A stretch of 39,092 bases of DNA from Poronia punctata. Taxonomy: Eukaryota; Ascomycota; Sordariomycetes; Xylariales; Xylariaceae. A program made the position numbers and the translations under genes. This document shows, piece after piece, positions 10,781 through 23,200 of this stretch. The stretch spans positions 1 to 39,092 of the forward strand of contig MU401754.1 in NCBI GenBank assembly GCA_022579005.1, in the 5' to 3' direction. The notes under the pieces were generated by a model. That model ran no database searches and had not been told where the DNA came from. It saw nothing but the letters and a program-made list of their open reading frames with translations. The first letter of the stretch is position 1. Each line of letters opens with the position of its first letter.

Positions 10781-13700
10781 TTATATTTTACTAAGCTATA
10801 TTTATAAGTAAACTTTAAAAGTAAATTAAGCATTTAAAAATATAAAAAGGCTTTTATATTAACAACTACTTTTTACTATTAAAATAGCTATTTAAATACT
10901 AAAATAAAAATAAATACATTAATAAAAACAATATTAAAAATATTATTGCAGCTTTATAAAAAAGCGTAAAAACTAATTACTTACTAGTTATAAAAGCTTA
11001 TAAATATAAAAGCTAAATAGGTAATAAGCTAGCAAAAGCTTTTAATAATTATAAAAAGCTATAAGCACTAGTAGCAATACTTTAAAAAAATAAATAAAAC
11101 TTTTATAATATAAATAAATTATATAGCTTTAAAAAGTATAGTTAACTTACTAGCGTAAAACTTTTTAAAAAAGCTTATTTACTAAATATATAAGCTAGTA
11201 TAGTTTAATTTTAATATAAAAAATTAATTAAATATATTAAACCTAGCAAATAAACTATTAAAAAAGCTAGATTATATAGCTAAAAAGATCTAGTATAAAA
11301 ATATAATATTAACATAAAAAAGAAAAGCTTTAACTAATTAATAAGCTACTATAAAAAATATAGCAATTATTAGTAAAAATCTTATTTTTAAAAAAAGTAA
11401 AGCATTAGCTTATACTATTAAAGCAGCTTAAAAAGCTTTATTAAACTTATACTTATTAGCTTATTTAATAATAAAAGTATAAATTATAAACTTATAAGCT
11501 TATAAAGCACTAGACTTTTGCTATATAATTATAAACAATTTTTAAAAGCAAAAAAGTAAAAAGCACTAATATATATACTTAACTTATATATTATTTACTA
11601 TATAAATAATAGTAGTAACTTATTTAATAAAAAATACTACTAAAAGCATAAAAACTGCTTTTTTTTTAAAAAAAGCTAAGGCTATTATTTATAATTAATA
11701 TATTTTATATATTAAAGCTAAAAAATTAGCTTAAAGCAAAATAGCTTTTAAACTAGCAACTTTAATATAGTTTTATAAATTAGTTTATAAACTATAAGCT
11801 AAAAACCTTACTTTTATAAAGCTACTAAATTTATACGCTTTAAAGCTAAAATACGTAAAAAGTATTATATTAATAATAAAGATATATTATATTTTAAAAG
11901 GTAGCTAATAATTTTAGCTTAAAAAGCTTTAATAAAGCAACTAATATACTAGCACTTTAATAACTTAAAAGCTAAGCATATAAAAAAATAGCTAAATTAT
12001 TATAGCACAAGTTTTACTAAAAGAATTTAAAGCAAAATGTTTAAAGATATGTTACTAGTTATATATAATATAAAAGCGCTTAAAAACCAAAGCATAAGCT
12101 TTATAAAAAGCTTTAGTTATTAGTTTTACTAAAGCAGCCCGTTTAAAAATTAGCTTAAATTTTATTATAAAACTACTTTTATATTAACTTTATTGCTTAC
12201 TTTTAATATTTATAAACTATATAATATATAGCTTTTATTTGCTATAGCTTTTTTTTACTTTTTAAATATTAAATTAAAGCTGCTTTAATATATACTTAAT
12301 ACTTTTTAAGTAATATTTATATAGCGCTTTAAATAGTAAATAGCTTATAGTAGCATATTAACTATTATTATATATAAACTTAGCTTTTATTAATATTTTA
12401 GCTTAGCTATTTAGCTTACTATTATAAAAAGTATAAAAATATTTTTTTAAAGTTTAATATATTTATTTTGTTTAGCTATTAGTTTAAAAGTACTATATAA
12501 TAAATAGCTGCTAATATATTTTTTATACTTTATAAAACTTTTTTTAAAATCTACTTATAATAAGTTTATTTTTATTACTTATAATCTTTTTTAAAAATTT
12601 ATATTAGCAGTTTATTTTATAGTATATAATTGCTATAAGCTTAATAGCATTAAGCGTTTTTTATATAAAAATTAATAATACTATTTTTATAAACTAGTTT
12701 ATAAAAACTAAAATTATATTATAAATATTATTATTTGCTTTTATATATAAAAATAGTTTTATAATAAAATTTAAGCTAATTTTTTAAAAAAGCTATTTTA
12801 ATAAAAGTAATAATTAAAGCTTTTTATAAAGCTTATACTTTAGCTTTTAAGCTTTTTTATATTAGGCATAGCTAGCAACATATTTTTAAACATTTTACTT
12901 TAAGCTTTTTTAAACTTATACTATAATAACTTAATTATTTTATTTTTTTTATATATTTAGCTTTTAAGTTATTATAGTACTAATATATTAATTGCTTTAT
13001 TAAAGCTTTTTAAGCTAAAATTATTAGCTGCTTTTTAAAATATAATATATTTTTATTATTAATATAATACTTTTTATATATTTTAGCTTTATAGTATATA
13101 ATTTTTATAAGTTTTATAAAAGTAAAGTTTTTAGCTTATAATTTATAAACTATTTTTTAAAACTATATTAAAGCTACTAGTTAAAAAGCTATTTTACTTT
13201 AAGCTAATTTTTTAGCTTTAGCATATAAAATATATTAGTTATAAATAATAGCTTTAGCTTTTTTTAAAAAAAAGCAGTTTATATACTTTTAATAGTAGCT
13301 TTTACTAAATAAATTATTATTACTATTTATATAATATATAATATATAAGTTAAGCATATATATTATTACTTTTTACATTTTTACTTTTAAAAATTGCTTA
13401 TAATTATATAGTAAAAGTTTAGCGCTTTATAAGCTTATAAGTTTATAATTTATACTTTTATTTTTAAATAAGCTAATAAATATAAGTTTAATAAAGCTTT
13501 TTAAGCTGCTTTAATAATATAAGCTAATACTTTACTTTTTTTTTTAAACAAGATTTTTGCTAATAACTATTATATTTTTATAGCAACTTGCTAATTAATT
13601 AAAGCTTTTTTTTAATATTAATATTATATTTTTATACTAAATCTTTTTAGCTATATAATTTAGCTTTTTTAATAGTTTATTTGCTAGGTTTAATATATTT

Positions 13701-14169
13701 AATTAATTTTTTATATTATAATTAAACTATACTAGCTTATATATTTAGTAAATAAGCTTTTTTAAAAAGTTTTACGCTAGTAAGTTAACTATACTTTTTA
13801 AAGCTATATAATTTATTTATATTATAAAAGTTTTGTTTATTTTTTTAAAGTATTACTACTAGTGCTTATAGCTTTTTATAATTATTTAAAGCTTTTGCTA
13901 GCTTATTGCCTATTTAGTTTTTATATTTATAAGCTTTTATAACTAATAAGCAACTAATTTTTACGTTTTTTTATAAAGCTATAATAGTATTTTTAATATT
14001 ATTTTTATTAATATATTTATTTTTACTTTAATATTTAAGCAGCTATTTTAGTAATAAAAAGTAGTTGCTAATATAAAGGCTTTTTTTACGTTTTTAAATA
14101 CTTAGTTTACTTTTAAAGTTTACTTAAAAATATAGCTTAGTAAAGTATAGCTTTTTAAAATTATTATAA

Positions 14170-14780
14170 TTAATAAAATAATATTTGTATACTTAGCTAT
14201 AAACTTTTTATAAAAGTTTATAAACTTTAAAAATATTTATATATTATATATTAAAGTTTATATTTTTTACTTTTAAATAATAATAATTTTTTAAAAATTT
14301 ATTTTTATTTTTTTAATTATAATAATAAACTTTAAAAACTTTATTTTAGTTTTAAAAAACTTATACTTTAATAGCTTTATAAATAGTTAATACTTTACTA
14401 ACTATTTATAAACTAATTAAAAGTGCTTTTTTATTTTTTTTATTTTTTTAAAAAAATTATAATATTATTTAAATAAACTATATAAATATAATTTACTAGC
14501 GTAGCTAATACTTTATATATATAAGCCTAAAAGGTTATAAAAGTATTAATTAGTTTAAAAAGCATAACTATATATTAAAATGCTTATATTTTATTTAAAA
14601 AGCAGTTTTTTACTTATTGCTATATTTAATTTAAATATAATAATAAGCATTTTTAAAGTTTAGCTTTAAAAAAACTTTTACTAACTTAAATTTATTTATT
14701 ACTTTTAATATAAAAAGTAAAAAATATTTATTTTTATAGTTACTTTATTTAAGCCTTTATAATTAATATAAAGCTTTATA
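14170..14780 (-). pseudogene. Gypsy Pol remnant (reverse transcriptase/RNase H), copy C
   Basis: This is the same set of reverse transcriptase blocks as in copy A, read on the minus strand. The catalytic YLDDI-equivalent lies at about 14450-14475 and the DYRxLN-equivalent at about 14765-14780. The frame is closed by multiple stops and the catalytic Asp codons are altered. Confidence 0.7.
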
Positions 14781-17039
14781 GTTTTTTTTTAATATAAATA
14801 AAATAAAAGCTTTTATATTTACTTTTAAATACTATATATAGCTTATTTAAAAGTTTTTTAAAAGTACTTTTTAAATATTTACTATTAAGCTTTTATAGTA
14901 AAATAAATTAAACTAAATAATATTTATACTTTTTTTACTAGGTTTATTATATATTATACTTTTTTTAATATTAATAACCTTTTTGCTAATAGCTTAAAGT
15001 ATATATGCTAAAACGCTTTAAAATATTTAAGTAAATTAATTTTATTTTTAGTACTAAGCTTATTATTAATTTTAAAAAATAATAACTTTTTTAAAAAACT
15101 AATACTTATATTTATTAAGTTAGCAATATATGCTTTTTAACTATTAACTACGTTTTTAGTAAACTTTTTAAAATTTATTTTTTAATATTTATTATAAAAC
15201 TATTAAATAAAAGCTATATTTAATAATATACTTAACTAACTTATTTTTAGCTATAATATTAAAAGCTTTAATGTTTTTTATTTTTTATATATTATATAAA
15301 ACATTTACTTAAAAGTTCTTTTAATTTTTTAAGCGTTACTTATTTAAAAACTAGCTATATAAGCTACTTAATATTTTATTAGCTTTTTATTTAGTTTTAT
15401 TAATAAAAATAATAAAATATTTACTTTTTATAAATGTTTTTTTTAAAAGTTTATATATATAATGTTAACTTATGCTTTTATATTTATATTTATAATAACT
15501 TATTTTAGCTTTTACTTACTACTTAAAAAAACTATAGCTACTACTTAAAACGGCTTTATAATACTAAACGCTTTATATAACTTTACTAAAGTAAATTAAA
15601 TATATTAATTTATTTTAGCTTAGCTTTTAACTTTTTATTTTTAAAGTTTAACTAAGTTATTTAAACATTTTATACTTTATTTTTAAGCTATTTTAATAGT
15701 TTTTACTTAACTTTGCTTAACTAGCAATTTAATACTAATAGCTTATTTTTAAGCAATACTTAGCTATATAGCTTTTTTTATTATAATAATAATACTTTAT
15801 AAAGCTATTGCTAATATATACTAATTTACTTTAGTTTTAATTTATTTATTATTTAAATAAGTTATTAGTTTTTTTTAAACTATTTAAGCACTTTTAAGTT
15901 AGTTATTAATTTTTTTTACTTTAGTAAGCATTTAGTATATTTTTGCTTTTATAGTAGTTTATACTTTTTGCTAGCATAATACTAAGTACTTTATTATTTT
16001 TTAACTTTATAATATATTATTATTATATTATTAAATAATATATACTGCTTTATTAAAACTTTTTTTAGTTTTTTAAAAAGTTTATATTAATAGTTAAAAG
16101 CTAGTTAGCTATTATTTTTTAGTAGTATAGCGCTTTTAAGCTTTTATACTAGCACTTACTAATAAATAAAAAATTTAACTTTTTGTTTTTTTACTATTTT
16201 ATTTTATATAGCTATTTTTAAAAAGTTTGCTTAAATAGCTTTAAGTTAACGTTTTTTGCAAAATAAACTTTTAAAAGTTTTTAAAAGTAGCTTTTTTTTT
16301 AAGTTATTATAGTTTAGCATACTTTAATAAGCACGCTAATTTATTTAAATTTTAAACTTAGCTTATATTAAAGCTTAAATAATTTATATTAAATCTTTAT
16401 AGCTAAGCCTTTATTAATTACTTTTTTTTATAGCTATAATTTAGTTTTTAATTTTTATAATAATAATATTTTACTTTAGCTATTTAAAGTTATATATAAA
16501 AGCTTTTATATTATTTTTATATTATGTTTTTTTTTACTTAGCAAGTAGCTAAAATAACTACATATTTTAATTTACTATATTAATAATTTAATTTAAAAAA
16601 TTATTACTTTAGCTTTTTAAACTTTTATAAAAACTTTTATAATAAAAGCTTTTATTAAATAAGCTACTATATAATAGCAGCTTAAAGTAAAAAAAATAGC
16701 TTTTACTTTTTTAACCTTTTTAAAGGTTACTAGCTATTAGCTAATTATTTATTTTATAAGTAGCATATTTTATTTTAAGTTTTTTAGTTTGCTATTAGGT
16801 TTTTTTACTTTTTTTATTATATTTATTATTATTTTTTTATTTTTAGCTATTTGCAAATTTAGCTTAACTATTAGCTAGTTTTTTTAATTTTTATTTTTTA
16901 TTTTTAGTATTAAGTTTATTAAGCTTATTTATATTATTGCTAATTATTTGCCTAGCAGTTATAAACTATACTTACTTTTTAGTTTAAATTTCTTTACTAA
17001 ATATTATATTATAATTTAAAAATAAAAAAATAAAAAAGT

Positions 17040-17272
17040 TTAAAAGTTTAAGTAATAAAGTAGTTATAAAGTAATATTACTAGCAATTTTAAAAACTAAG
17101 TATATTAAATAACTTTTATTTAGTTAACTAAGTAAATAACTAAGCTAGCTAAAAAAATAAAAAAAGTATAACTAGCTAAATTATAGTTAATAGTTAGCAT
17201 AGATTTAGCTTATAAATAGTCTGTGCACTTGTAGTGCAGCTAGTAGGTTTTATAAGTAAGTGCCTTGTTATA
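17040..17272 (-). repeat. Terminal repeat of gypsy copy C
   Basis: It is an inverted counterpart of 7651-7883. The outer part keeps a small imperfect stem (tgcact and agtgca strings near 17223-17238), less mutated than in the other copies. Confidence 0.7.
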
Positions 17273-17450
17273 ATTAATATATAACTAAAATAAATATAAG
17301 TGTTGCTTAACTATAAAGGTTAAGCAACGCGTACTTATAAACTAATTATATATATATATTAATTAATTTTATATATTTAATATATATACTAGCTACGCTA
17401 ATCTTAGCACTGTTTTTTACCTTTTACTTTGCTAGATATAGTTAATATAA
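17268..17450 (+). repeat. Foldback repeat R2, copy 2
   Basis: It matches the reverse complement of about 70-250. The perfect 10-bp arms gttgcttaac (17302-17311) and gttaagcaac (17319-17328) are separated by 7 bases. Further A/T-rich pairing extends outward, making about 100 bp of imperfect palindrome. This copy is less RIP-affected than copy 1. It begins next to the outer end of gypsy copy C. Confidence 0.6.
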
Positions 17451-18024
17451 TCTATTAAATGTTTATACCTATATTTATTAATTTAATTAATTTTATAAAT
17501 ATAAAATAAACTTATTAATTTAATAATTATAAGATTATATTTACTACCTTTTTATTAAAAGCTTATAAGAAAAGGTAATAGCTATAATTAAACTTTAAGC
17601 AAAGGTTAAAATAAAGCTTTAAAATAAAGAAAATATAAATAAGTATAAACAATACTATACTATATATGTTAATTTTTAATTTTTTACCTTTAAATTTTAT
17701 TATTAATATAAAATATATATTAGTTTTTATACTAGTTATTTTATTTAACCTTATTATAAAAAGCAGTATAATAATAATTGCTTTATAAACAAGCTAGTAA
17801 AATAAAAATGCTAAAAAAACTAAATGTTAAAAATAAGATTATAAAATTTTTAAAAATGCGTAAAGCTAAATACAAGCAAATAAATTTAAAAAAAACCAGC
17901 TTATAAAATATAATAAAGTAATTTAATTAAAAAAATTAAAAGCAAGCTTAATTAGTAAATATATATATAAATGCTAAAATTATTTAAAACTAGCAAGTTT
18001 TTTAAAAAAGTAGTATAATAAAGT
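17451..18024. repeat. AT-rich RIP-degenerated DNA, no gene
   Basis: Nearly pure A/T, closed in all frames, lying between the R2 repeat and the solo terminal repeat. Nothing recognisable was found. Confidence 0.6.
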
Positions 18025-18240
18025 ACTTAGCTAAATAATTTATTTTCTAAGCTATTTATTTATAAACTATAAGTTAGCTAAAGCTTTACTAATTATACTT
18101 TTTTTAAAAAAAAATTAGCTAGTTTAATTATTTACTTAGTTAATTAAATAAAAGTTATTTAATATATTTAGTTTTTAAAATTGCTAGCAATATTACCTTA
18201 TATTTAACTTATTATTTAAACTTTTATACTTTTCTTTTAT
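18025..18240 (+). repeat. Solo or truncated gypsy terminal repeat
   Basis: It matches the terminal repeats of copies A, B and C in plus orientation, including the outer acttagctaa-like part and the core gctagcaatattacc. It is not followed by the element's internal sequence. This suggests either a solo LTR or a truncated 3' LTR of a lost copy. Confidence 0.6.
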
Positions 18241-18380
18241 TTTAATAATATATTATATAGCTATTATTATTAAATTTTAAGCTAATTTTTAGCTTTCACT
18301 TACTAACCTTTTATTTAATAATATTTATTTTATATATTAATAGTTTAGTTATAGTTTAAGCTATATTATATTTAATAAAT
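18240..18380 (+). repeat. Dispersed repeat R4, copy 1, abutting VPS15 3' end
   Basis: It shares clear similarity with about 38240-38370 in the same orientation, for example around tttttagctttYacttaYtaac and ttatattaatagttta. It ends within about 35 bp of the VPS15 stop codon. Confidence 0.55.
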
Positions 18381-18414
18381 GCATTGTTTTTTTCTTTATT
18401 TCAAAACTAATAAA
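18381..18414 (-). terminator. VPS15 3' end / probable polyadenylation signal
   Basis: On the minus strand an AAATAAAG string lies about 15-20 bases after the TAG stop (plus strand 18393-18401), just before RIP-altered repeat DNA. The mRNA 3' end is probably inside or at the edge of repeat-derived sequence. Confidence 0.4.
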
Positions 18415-21400
18415 CTACTGCAAAACATAAATTATACCTAGACGGTCAACGCTAATAATCATTGTGTAAGGCAGTTCTAGGACAGTTACATCTAAAATCA
18501 AATCCAAATGGCTCCGAAGTAGCTGGCCCTGATCACTCGATATGACGGTATGTCGCGGTGGCTTCTCCTTGCTGCTACCGCTGGCCTTCCCTGTCTTGCT
18601 ATTAGTGGCACTTGAGTTACCCTCCATCCCTTGACCGTCCTTGACTAGACGCTCGACGTTCAGGGTCATACCCGGTTGGGTGGGCGTGCCAAGCGTCGCA
18701 AATACTGATCGCACATCATCACCTTGGAGGAGGCCGCTGATCACACAAGAATTCTCAATTCGCATGAGATCCCAGAATCGGAGTCTCCTGTCCGAGCCAC
18801 CCGTGAGGATGTAACTGTAGCGCACGTCGCGCTGCTCTTCCATAGCGCCTGCGCCCACGGACATGGCTCGGACTCCACGGTTCATGTTACGAGCAGTTGG
18901 CTCAAGGTTAGTCGCAAAAGAACCCAACATGCTCCCTGACTTGTCGTCATCTACGTCCCAAGCGTTGTATTCTTTCGGTCCGTCTTTGGCTCCCGCTGCC
19001 CGATAGATCTCCCGGCATTGTGCCTTCTCCAGATCCCACACAGTGACCTCGTCCAAGCCTGTACCGCCGGCTACACACACCCATTTCCCACGACCCTTGG
19101 CGGGGTGTAGACTGAGGCGGTGAATCGCCGACTTGCCTGGTAATCCCCAGCCTTTTAAGCGCATTTTGAATCGAAGATCCCAAAAATCGAGTATGCCATT
19201 GGAGGTGCCAAGCAGAAGCCAGTTACGTTTCCGATCGACACAGAAGCATGTCGGAGTCCCATGGTGGACGGGATTTTGCAGCGTGTAGAGAAGGGTCATA
19301 GTGCGTAGGTCCATTGCCAGAACTCGAGAGCGGTTTGTCGCAAGGAGCAAAACCGAGTTCAACTCTTGTTTGAAATGCTCACACCAGATAGTATATTCGT
19401 CCCCGGGCAGTTGAAATTCCCGGAGCAGGCACAACCGGACATACTTGGTTGTACCATTCGAGACTGCTGTCTCGACCTTTACCAGGTGCACTCGGCCGTC
19501 ACTAGCGCAACTGACAAACGTATGTGTGTCCTCAATAAAACACAAAGCCACTACCCTCGCACCGACGGCGTGTCGGTGAGTCTGACGGGCGCGGTGCGTC
19601 ACGTTTCGCTCAAGTCGAGACGAATCCCACACTTTAACGCATCCATCATCACCGCCTGTGATGAAGAATCGGTGGTCGGGAGAAGGCACCACACGATTGA
19701 TCGCACCATGGTGCTCTGAAAAGGTTGCCACAAGTTTACCGGTTGGCTTCCACGATTCTTCGAGCAGTTGTGTGCACGCCTTGCTAGCTTTCCTCCTCGT
19801 CACTGGCGAAACCATAGGACCATATTCAGCGACGTCGATCGGGTAGTTGTCAAAATACATGTTGTCAAGCATCTTGAGGACGTTCGGGTCATTACCCTCG
19901 TAGGTGTGGGCGGCGCGCCGCCTGGCGCCCAAACGGCTACTTTCCTGGCTATCCATTCCCAATATCGTCACACGAGCGGCGTCCCCCCCTGCGAAGGGGC
20001 CTCTGACTTGCCCAAATGCATTGGCTTCGGTTGTCCCCGTTTCCGCGATCGACCTACCATCGTCTTTCCTGTAAAGCAGGCCAAGAGCGTTCGATTGACT
20101 CCGCATTGCTCTTCTCGACGAATAAGGTGAATCAGATGAAGTCGGCTCATCTTGCATCGCGTGTCTACCTTGTGGAACAGTCACCTGTGGAGAAATAGCG
20201 GTCGAGGGCAAAGCGCGGGCTCGTGATGGAGATGGCGCTGCGGTCGCTGCAGCTTCGGCCGACGCCGCTCCTCCCTGGCTGGCCAACTCCGATCGACGGC
20301 TGTTCGCAGAAGCCCGCTGTTTTCGGCCGACAGTCTCTTCGATTGTCATCGAAGCGTCGAGAAGGGCGTCGGTGATGGTATATGGCCCACTGCCCACCTC
20401 GGTCGCCAGTCCTTGCTGCGACTCGTGCTGTCGGAACTGCTCGTCGATACCAGCAGCCTCGTCGAACATGATGGTTTGCATCTTGACATCGACATCCCTT
20501 AGATTAATGATGCCATTCAGATCCTTTGCAATATTATCTTGGATGATAAGATCTCGGGCTTTCATCTGACTCAGACGCCAGATGAATTCTCTTAGAACAA
20601 GAAGTTTGAACTCGTCCTCACGAGTCATGCCCATATTCCGTAACCTAGTCAACCAATGTTCGTCCTCCTCGTTCCGGCCGGCTTTACTAAGTGATTGTGG
20701 CTGGGATTCCAAGATAAACCGAGCGTTCAGTGCCGTAGAACTAGCTGCGAACGGAGATGCCTTCGGCTGGCACACAGCCTTCCAAAACGACCCTTTATCG
20801 GCTTTCTGCGCCCATAGAAGGGCTATGTCGAAGACTGGCCTGAGCATGGGCTTCTTCAGGGCGTCTAGAAGTCCCAATACGGAGAAGTTGGGGGTGACGG
20901 ATGTCTTCAGGTATGCCCTGACCAGTGGGAGAACAATGCATCGGACATCTGCCGGTGACAGTAATTTGACGGCGCTTGAAATATACTCGGCTGCCGACTC
21001 TCGAACCCATATGTTGGGATGCATAGTAAATCGACCAGCTACCTCAATCAGTTCCCACGTCTTGGCCTTTGACAGCAAACCAAGCTTAGCAAGTTCAGCT
21101 AGGGAATGAAGAGCGGCGTGCACAACGTGCTCTTCGGGGTCGGTAACGGCCTGGACCATGAGCGGAAGACTAAATTCTTCCAGGCTCGTGCTGCCCAGGA
21201 AGGCCGAGATGCCTACGATAGTATCAAAAAAGGCGCATTTTAACATCCAGTCTCGGTCGTTCAGGTACGTGTTGAGGTGAGTCAGCAGGATGTCGTTTGA
21301 CTCGGCGCTACCGAAGAACATGCACAACTCAGGAACCGAGGCGAGGAATGACCGACGAACTGAGGCATCCGTATCTTCGACGAGGGCTTTTGCATGAGCT

Positions 21401-23200
21401 TCGAACAACTCAACGAGTTCCATTTGCGTGCTGTCGAACAACACGTCGAAAGCCCTGTCAGGACTACTTGCGACCTCTACCTCAGGGTCTGCAGTGGTAA
21501 TAGATCCTTCTGCCCTAAGAATGGCTGCAAGTTCGAGAAATTTGGACGCTGTTGTAGCTAGGCTCCCAAGACAAGAGGCGTAGGTAGCGCGGACCAATGG
21601 ATTTGGCTCTCGGCGTTCTTTGCCCATGATGGGTTGCCGCGATGCGCCTGACAAGAATACCTGCATCCGGGGCATGATATATTCCGGGAAGACATGAGCG
21701 TTAACCGGCGTTACCACCCTTACCAGAGCTAGAAGCTGAGTGACTGATCTCAGAGCCGCAATAGCCACAATATCAACGTCATCATTTAACAGTATCATCA
21801 AGTAGGGCAGGACTCGATCAAGTTTCGCCTCGTCAGTCAGTTTTTCTGAGAAAGCCAATAGCAAGTCACAGGCCCTAATCTTAGAGGCTGCCCGCGCTGT
21901 ATTTCTCAGCGACCCGGCTATTAGTGTGAGAAATATGAGAGTCCCGTCGTCGCTAAGTGGCTGGGCATCGTTAGACGCGAAATACTCATGGTTCGGTATA
22001 TTTAATTTCACCGGGAACAACCCAAGCCCCAGTCTTGGGGTGAACCGAGGGAACTGAGCGGCATCTTTCCCGGCCCGGTATCCTAGGAAGTAGGTTATCT
22101 TGTCGAAATCATAGAATACGCGATCTATGCGGTCATCGGCCTCGCCGAGGTTGTTAAATGCACCGGTAACCAGAGCCCGACCCGAAGTAGGATCGGTGAT
22201 TAGCTCCATGTACTGATGAAGGAAGCTGTAAAAATAGTCAGGGAAGATTTTCCCCTTGTAGAATTGCAGGTACTGTTCAGCAGAGTAACGTCTTTCCGGG
22301 TCTCGTTGAATCATACTTGACAGCATCTCGCAAAGGCCCTGCTCAGGAATCCTGCTGAGGTGCGAGATGACAGGATCGTATTCACCACGGCGGTATTTGA
22401 ACATCTGGCTAAGACTAAAGATGGATGTCTCCAGGAACACTTCCGCAATCACGCACCCGGCGCTGAAGATGTCCATCGACCACGTGAGGTTATGCCCTCC
22501 TAACTCTTGGGGGTCCTGAATATGCTCAACAAATCGTTCGGGCGCGATGTAGCAGGTTCGCCGACCAGACAAATCGAAGAAGTATGAATAAGTCGCGGGA
22601 TTGTTATCCGGTAACTTGGTAGGTTTGAAGGAGCCCGTAAAATCCGTAAGGTAAAGCCAGTTCCACGACGTTACCATTACATTCTCAGTCTTGATATCAC
22701 CGTGGTATACATCACGAGAATGGCAATCGCGTAAAGCGCAGAGCAGCTGGAAAGCTAGCCATTTCTTTTCAATGTCTTCTAGAAACGGTCTCGTGGACAT
22801 GCGGTCGTATAAGGAACTGTATACAAATTGTCGCAGCAGATAAGCAGTTGTCTGTGTTTCGAAGGCGAAGTCGAAGCCAAGGGCATTAGGCACATGGCGA
22901 AGTTTGTCCCGTTCCTCTTCACCATACAGTTAGTACCACCGGTATGTCCCCTATAGGACAGGGAAACACGACGCAAGGGAGCCCACCAAGGATTTTTTCG
23001 CCATATTCCTTCAAGGGACAGTCACTGTAGGGCTTTACGGTGACCTTCACGAGAGCAACGCCGTCCCGTTGTCGGGCGCGAATGCTCTTCATAAACCGGG
23101 CATTTCCTATAGCTCTTTCATGGACCAGGTCAGAGAGCTCTGGGATATCAATTCCAGCAGAACCGGCGTAGGGTGTGGACAGGGAATAGCTGTTGCCCAT
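18415..23200 (-). CDS. VPS15: Vps15, regulatory subunit of class III phosphatidylinositol 3-kinase
   Basis: Vps15 (PIK3R4/p150 family) anchors and activates the lipid kinase Vps34 on membranes, together with Atg6/Beclin and Atg14 or Vps38, for autophagy and endosome-to-vacuole sorting. Two exons, 23200-22987 and 22916-18415, give 1571 residues, a usual length. MGNSYS is a good N-myristoylation start. The kinase-like domain (about 1-300) has HGDIKTEN at 143-150, DFT at 163-165 in place of DFG (usual in this family) and APERF. A helical HEAT-like region covers about 300-730. A Ser/Ala/Arg-rich disordered linker lies around 940-1040. WD40 repeats run from about 1120 to the end (GGDDGCVKVWD, GGSDRRLRFWD), and the protein ends SVDRLGIIYVLQ as homologues do. 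The exon join reads KILEERDKLRHVPNALGF, matching the family in length. No frameshift or stop was seen. The gene looks intact and is the only one in its island. Confidence 0.95.
22917..22986 (-). other. Single intron of VPS15
   Basis: This is a 70-bp intron in phase 1. The branch site TACTAAC is perfect (about 22930-22936 on the minus strand) and the acceptor is GAAG. The donor GTGGGC is weaker than the usual GTRNGT. Removing it joins KIL to EERDKLRHVPNAL in the exact spacing seen in other Vps15 proteins. Retaining it would end the protein at residue 93, before the catalytic loop. Confidence 0.85.

Larger units (their letters stand above)
7651..12174 (+). mobile_element. Ty3/Gypsy-like retrotransposon copy A, RIP-inactivated, 3'-truncated
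   Basis: It aligns base by base with copy B (about 24043-28570) in the same orientation. It begins with a terminal repeat of about 233 bp and carries gypsy-type reverse transcriptase and RNase H remnants at 10151-10780. Many Gln and Trp codons are now stops, the expected effect of C-to-T and G-to-A changes. At about 12174 the match to copy B ends, and the end of copy C begins in inverted orientation. The last several hundred bases and any 3' terminal repeat are therefore missing. Confidence 0.75.
12174..17272 (-). mobile_element. Ty3/Gypsy-like retrotransposon copy C, RIP-inactivated, inverted
   Basis: The reverse complement matches copy B from its terminal repeat (17272 downward) through the reverse transcriptase (14450-14780) to the region equivalent to 28915. 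It then continues about 108 bp further than copy B does, to about 12174. The same 108 bp, ending at the same base, recurs at 38975-39092. The shared boundary suggests that it is a genuine element end or a common truncated form. No 3' terminal repeat follows. The outer terminal repeat is among the least mutated copies (17221-17264 keeps several CpA/TpG). Confidence 0.75.

Noticed and set aside
20582..21109. 175-codon open frame antisense to VPS15
   Set aside because: It lies wholly within the VPS15 coding sequence on the other strand, and its residues mirror VPS15 codon structure. The same applies to the other plus-strand frames between 18724 and 21500.
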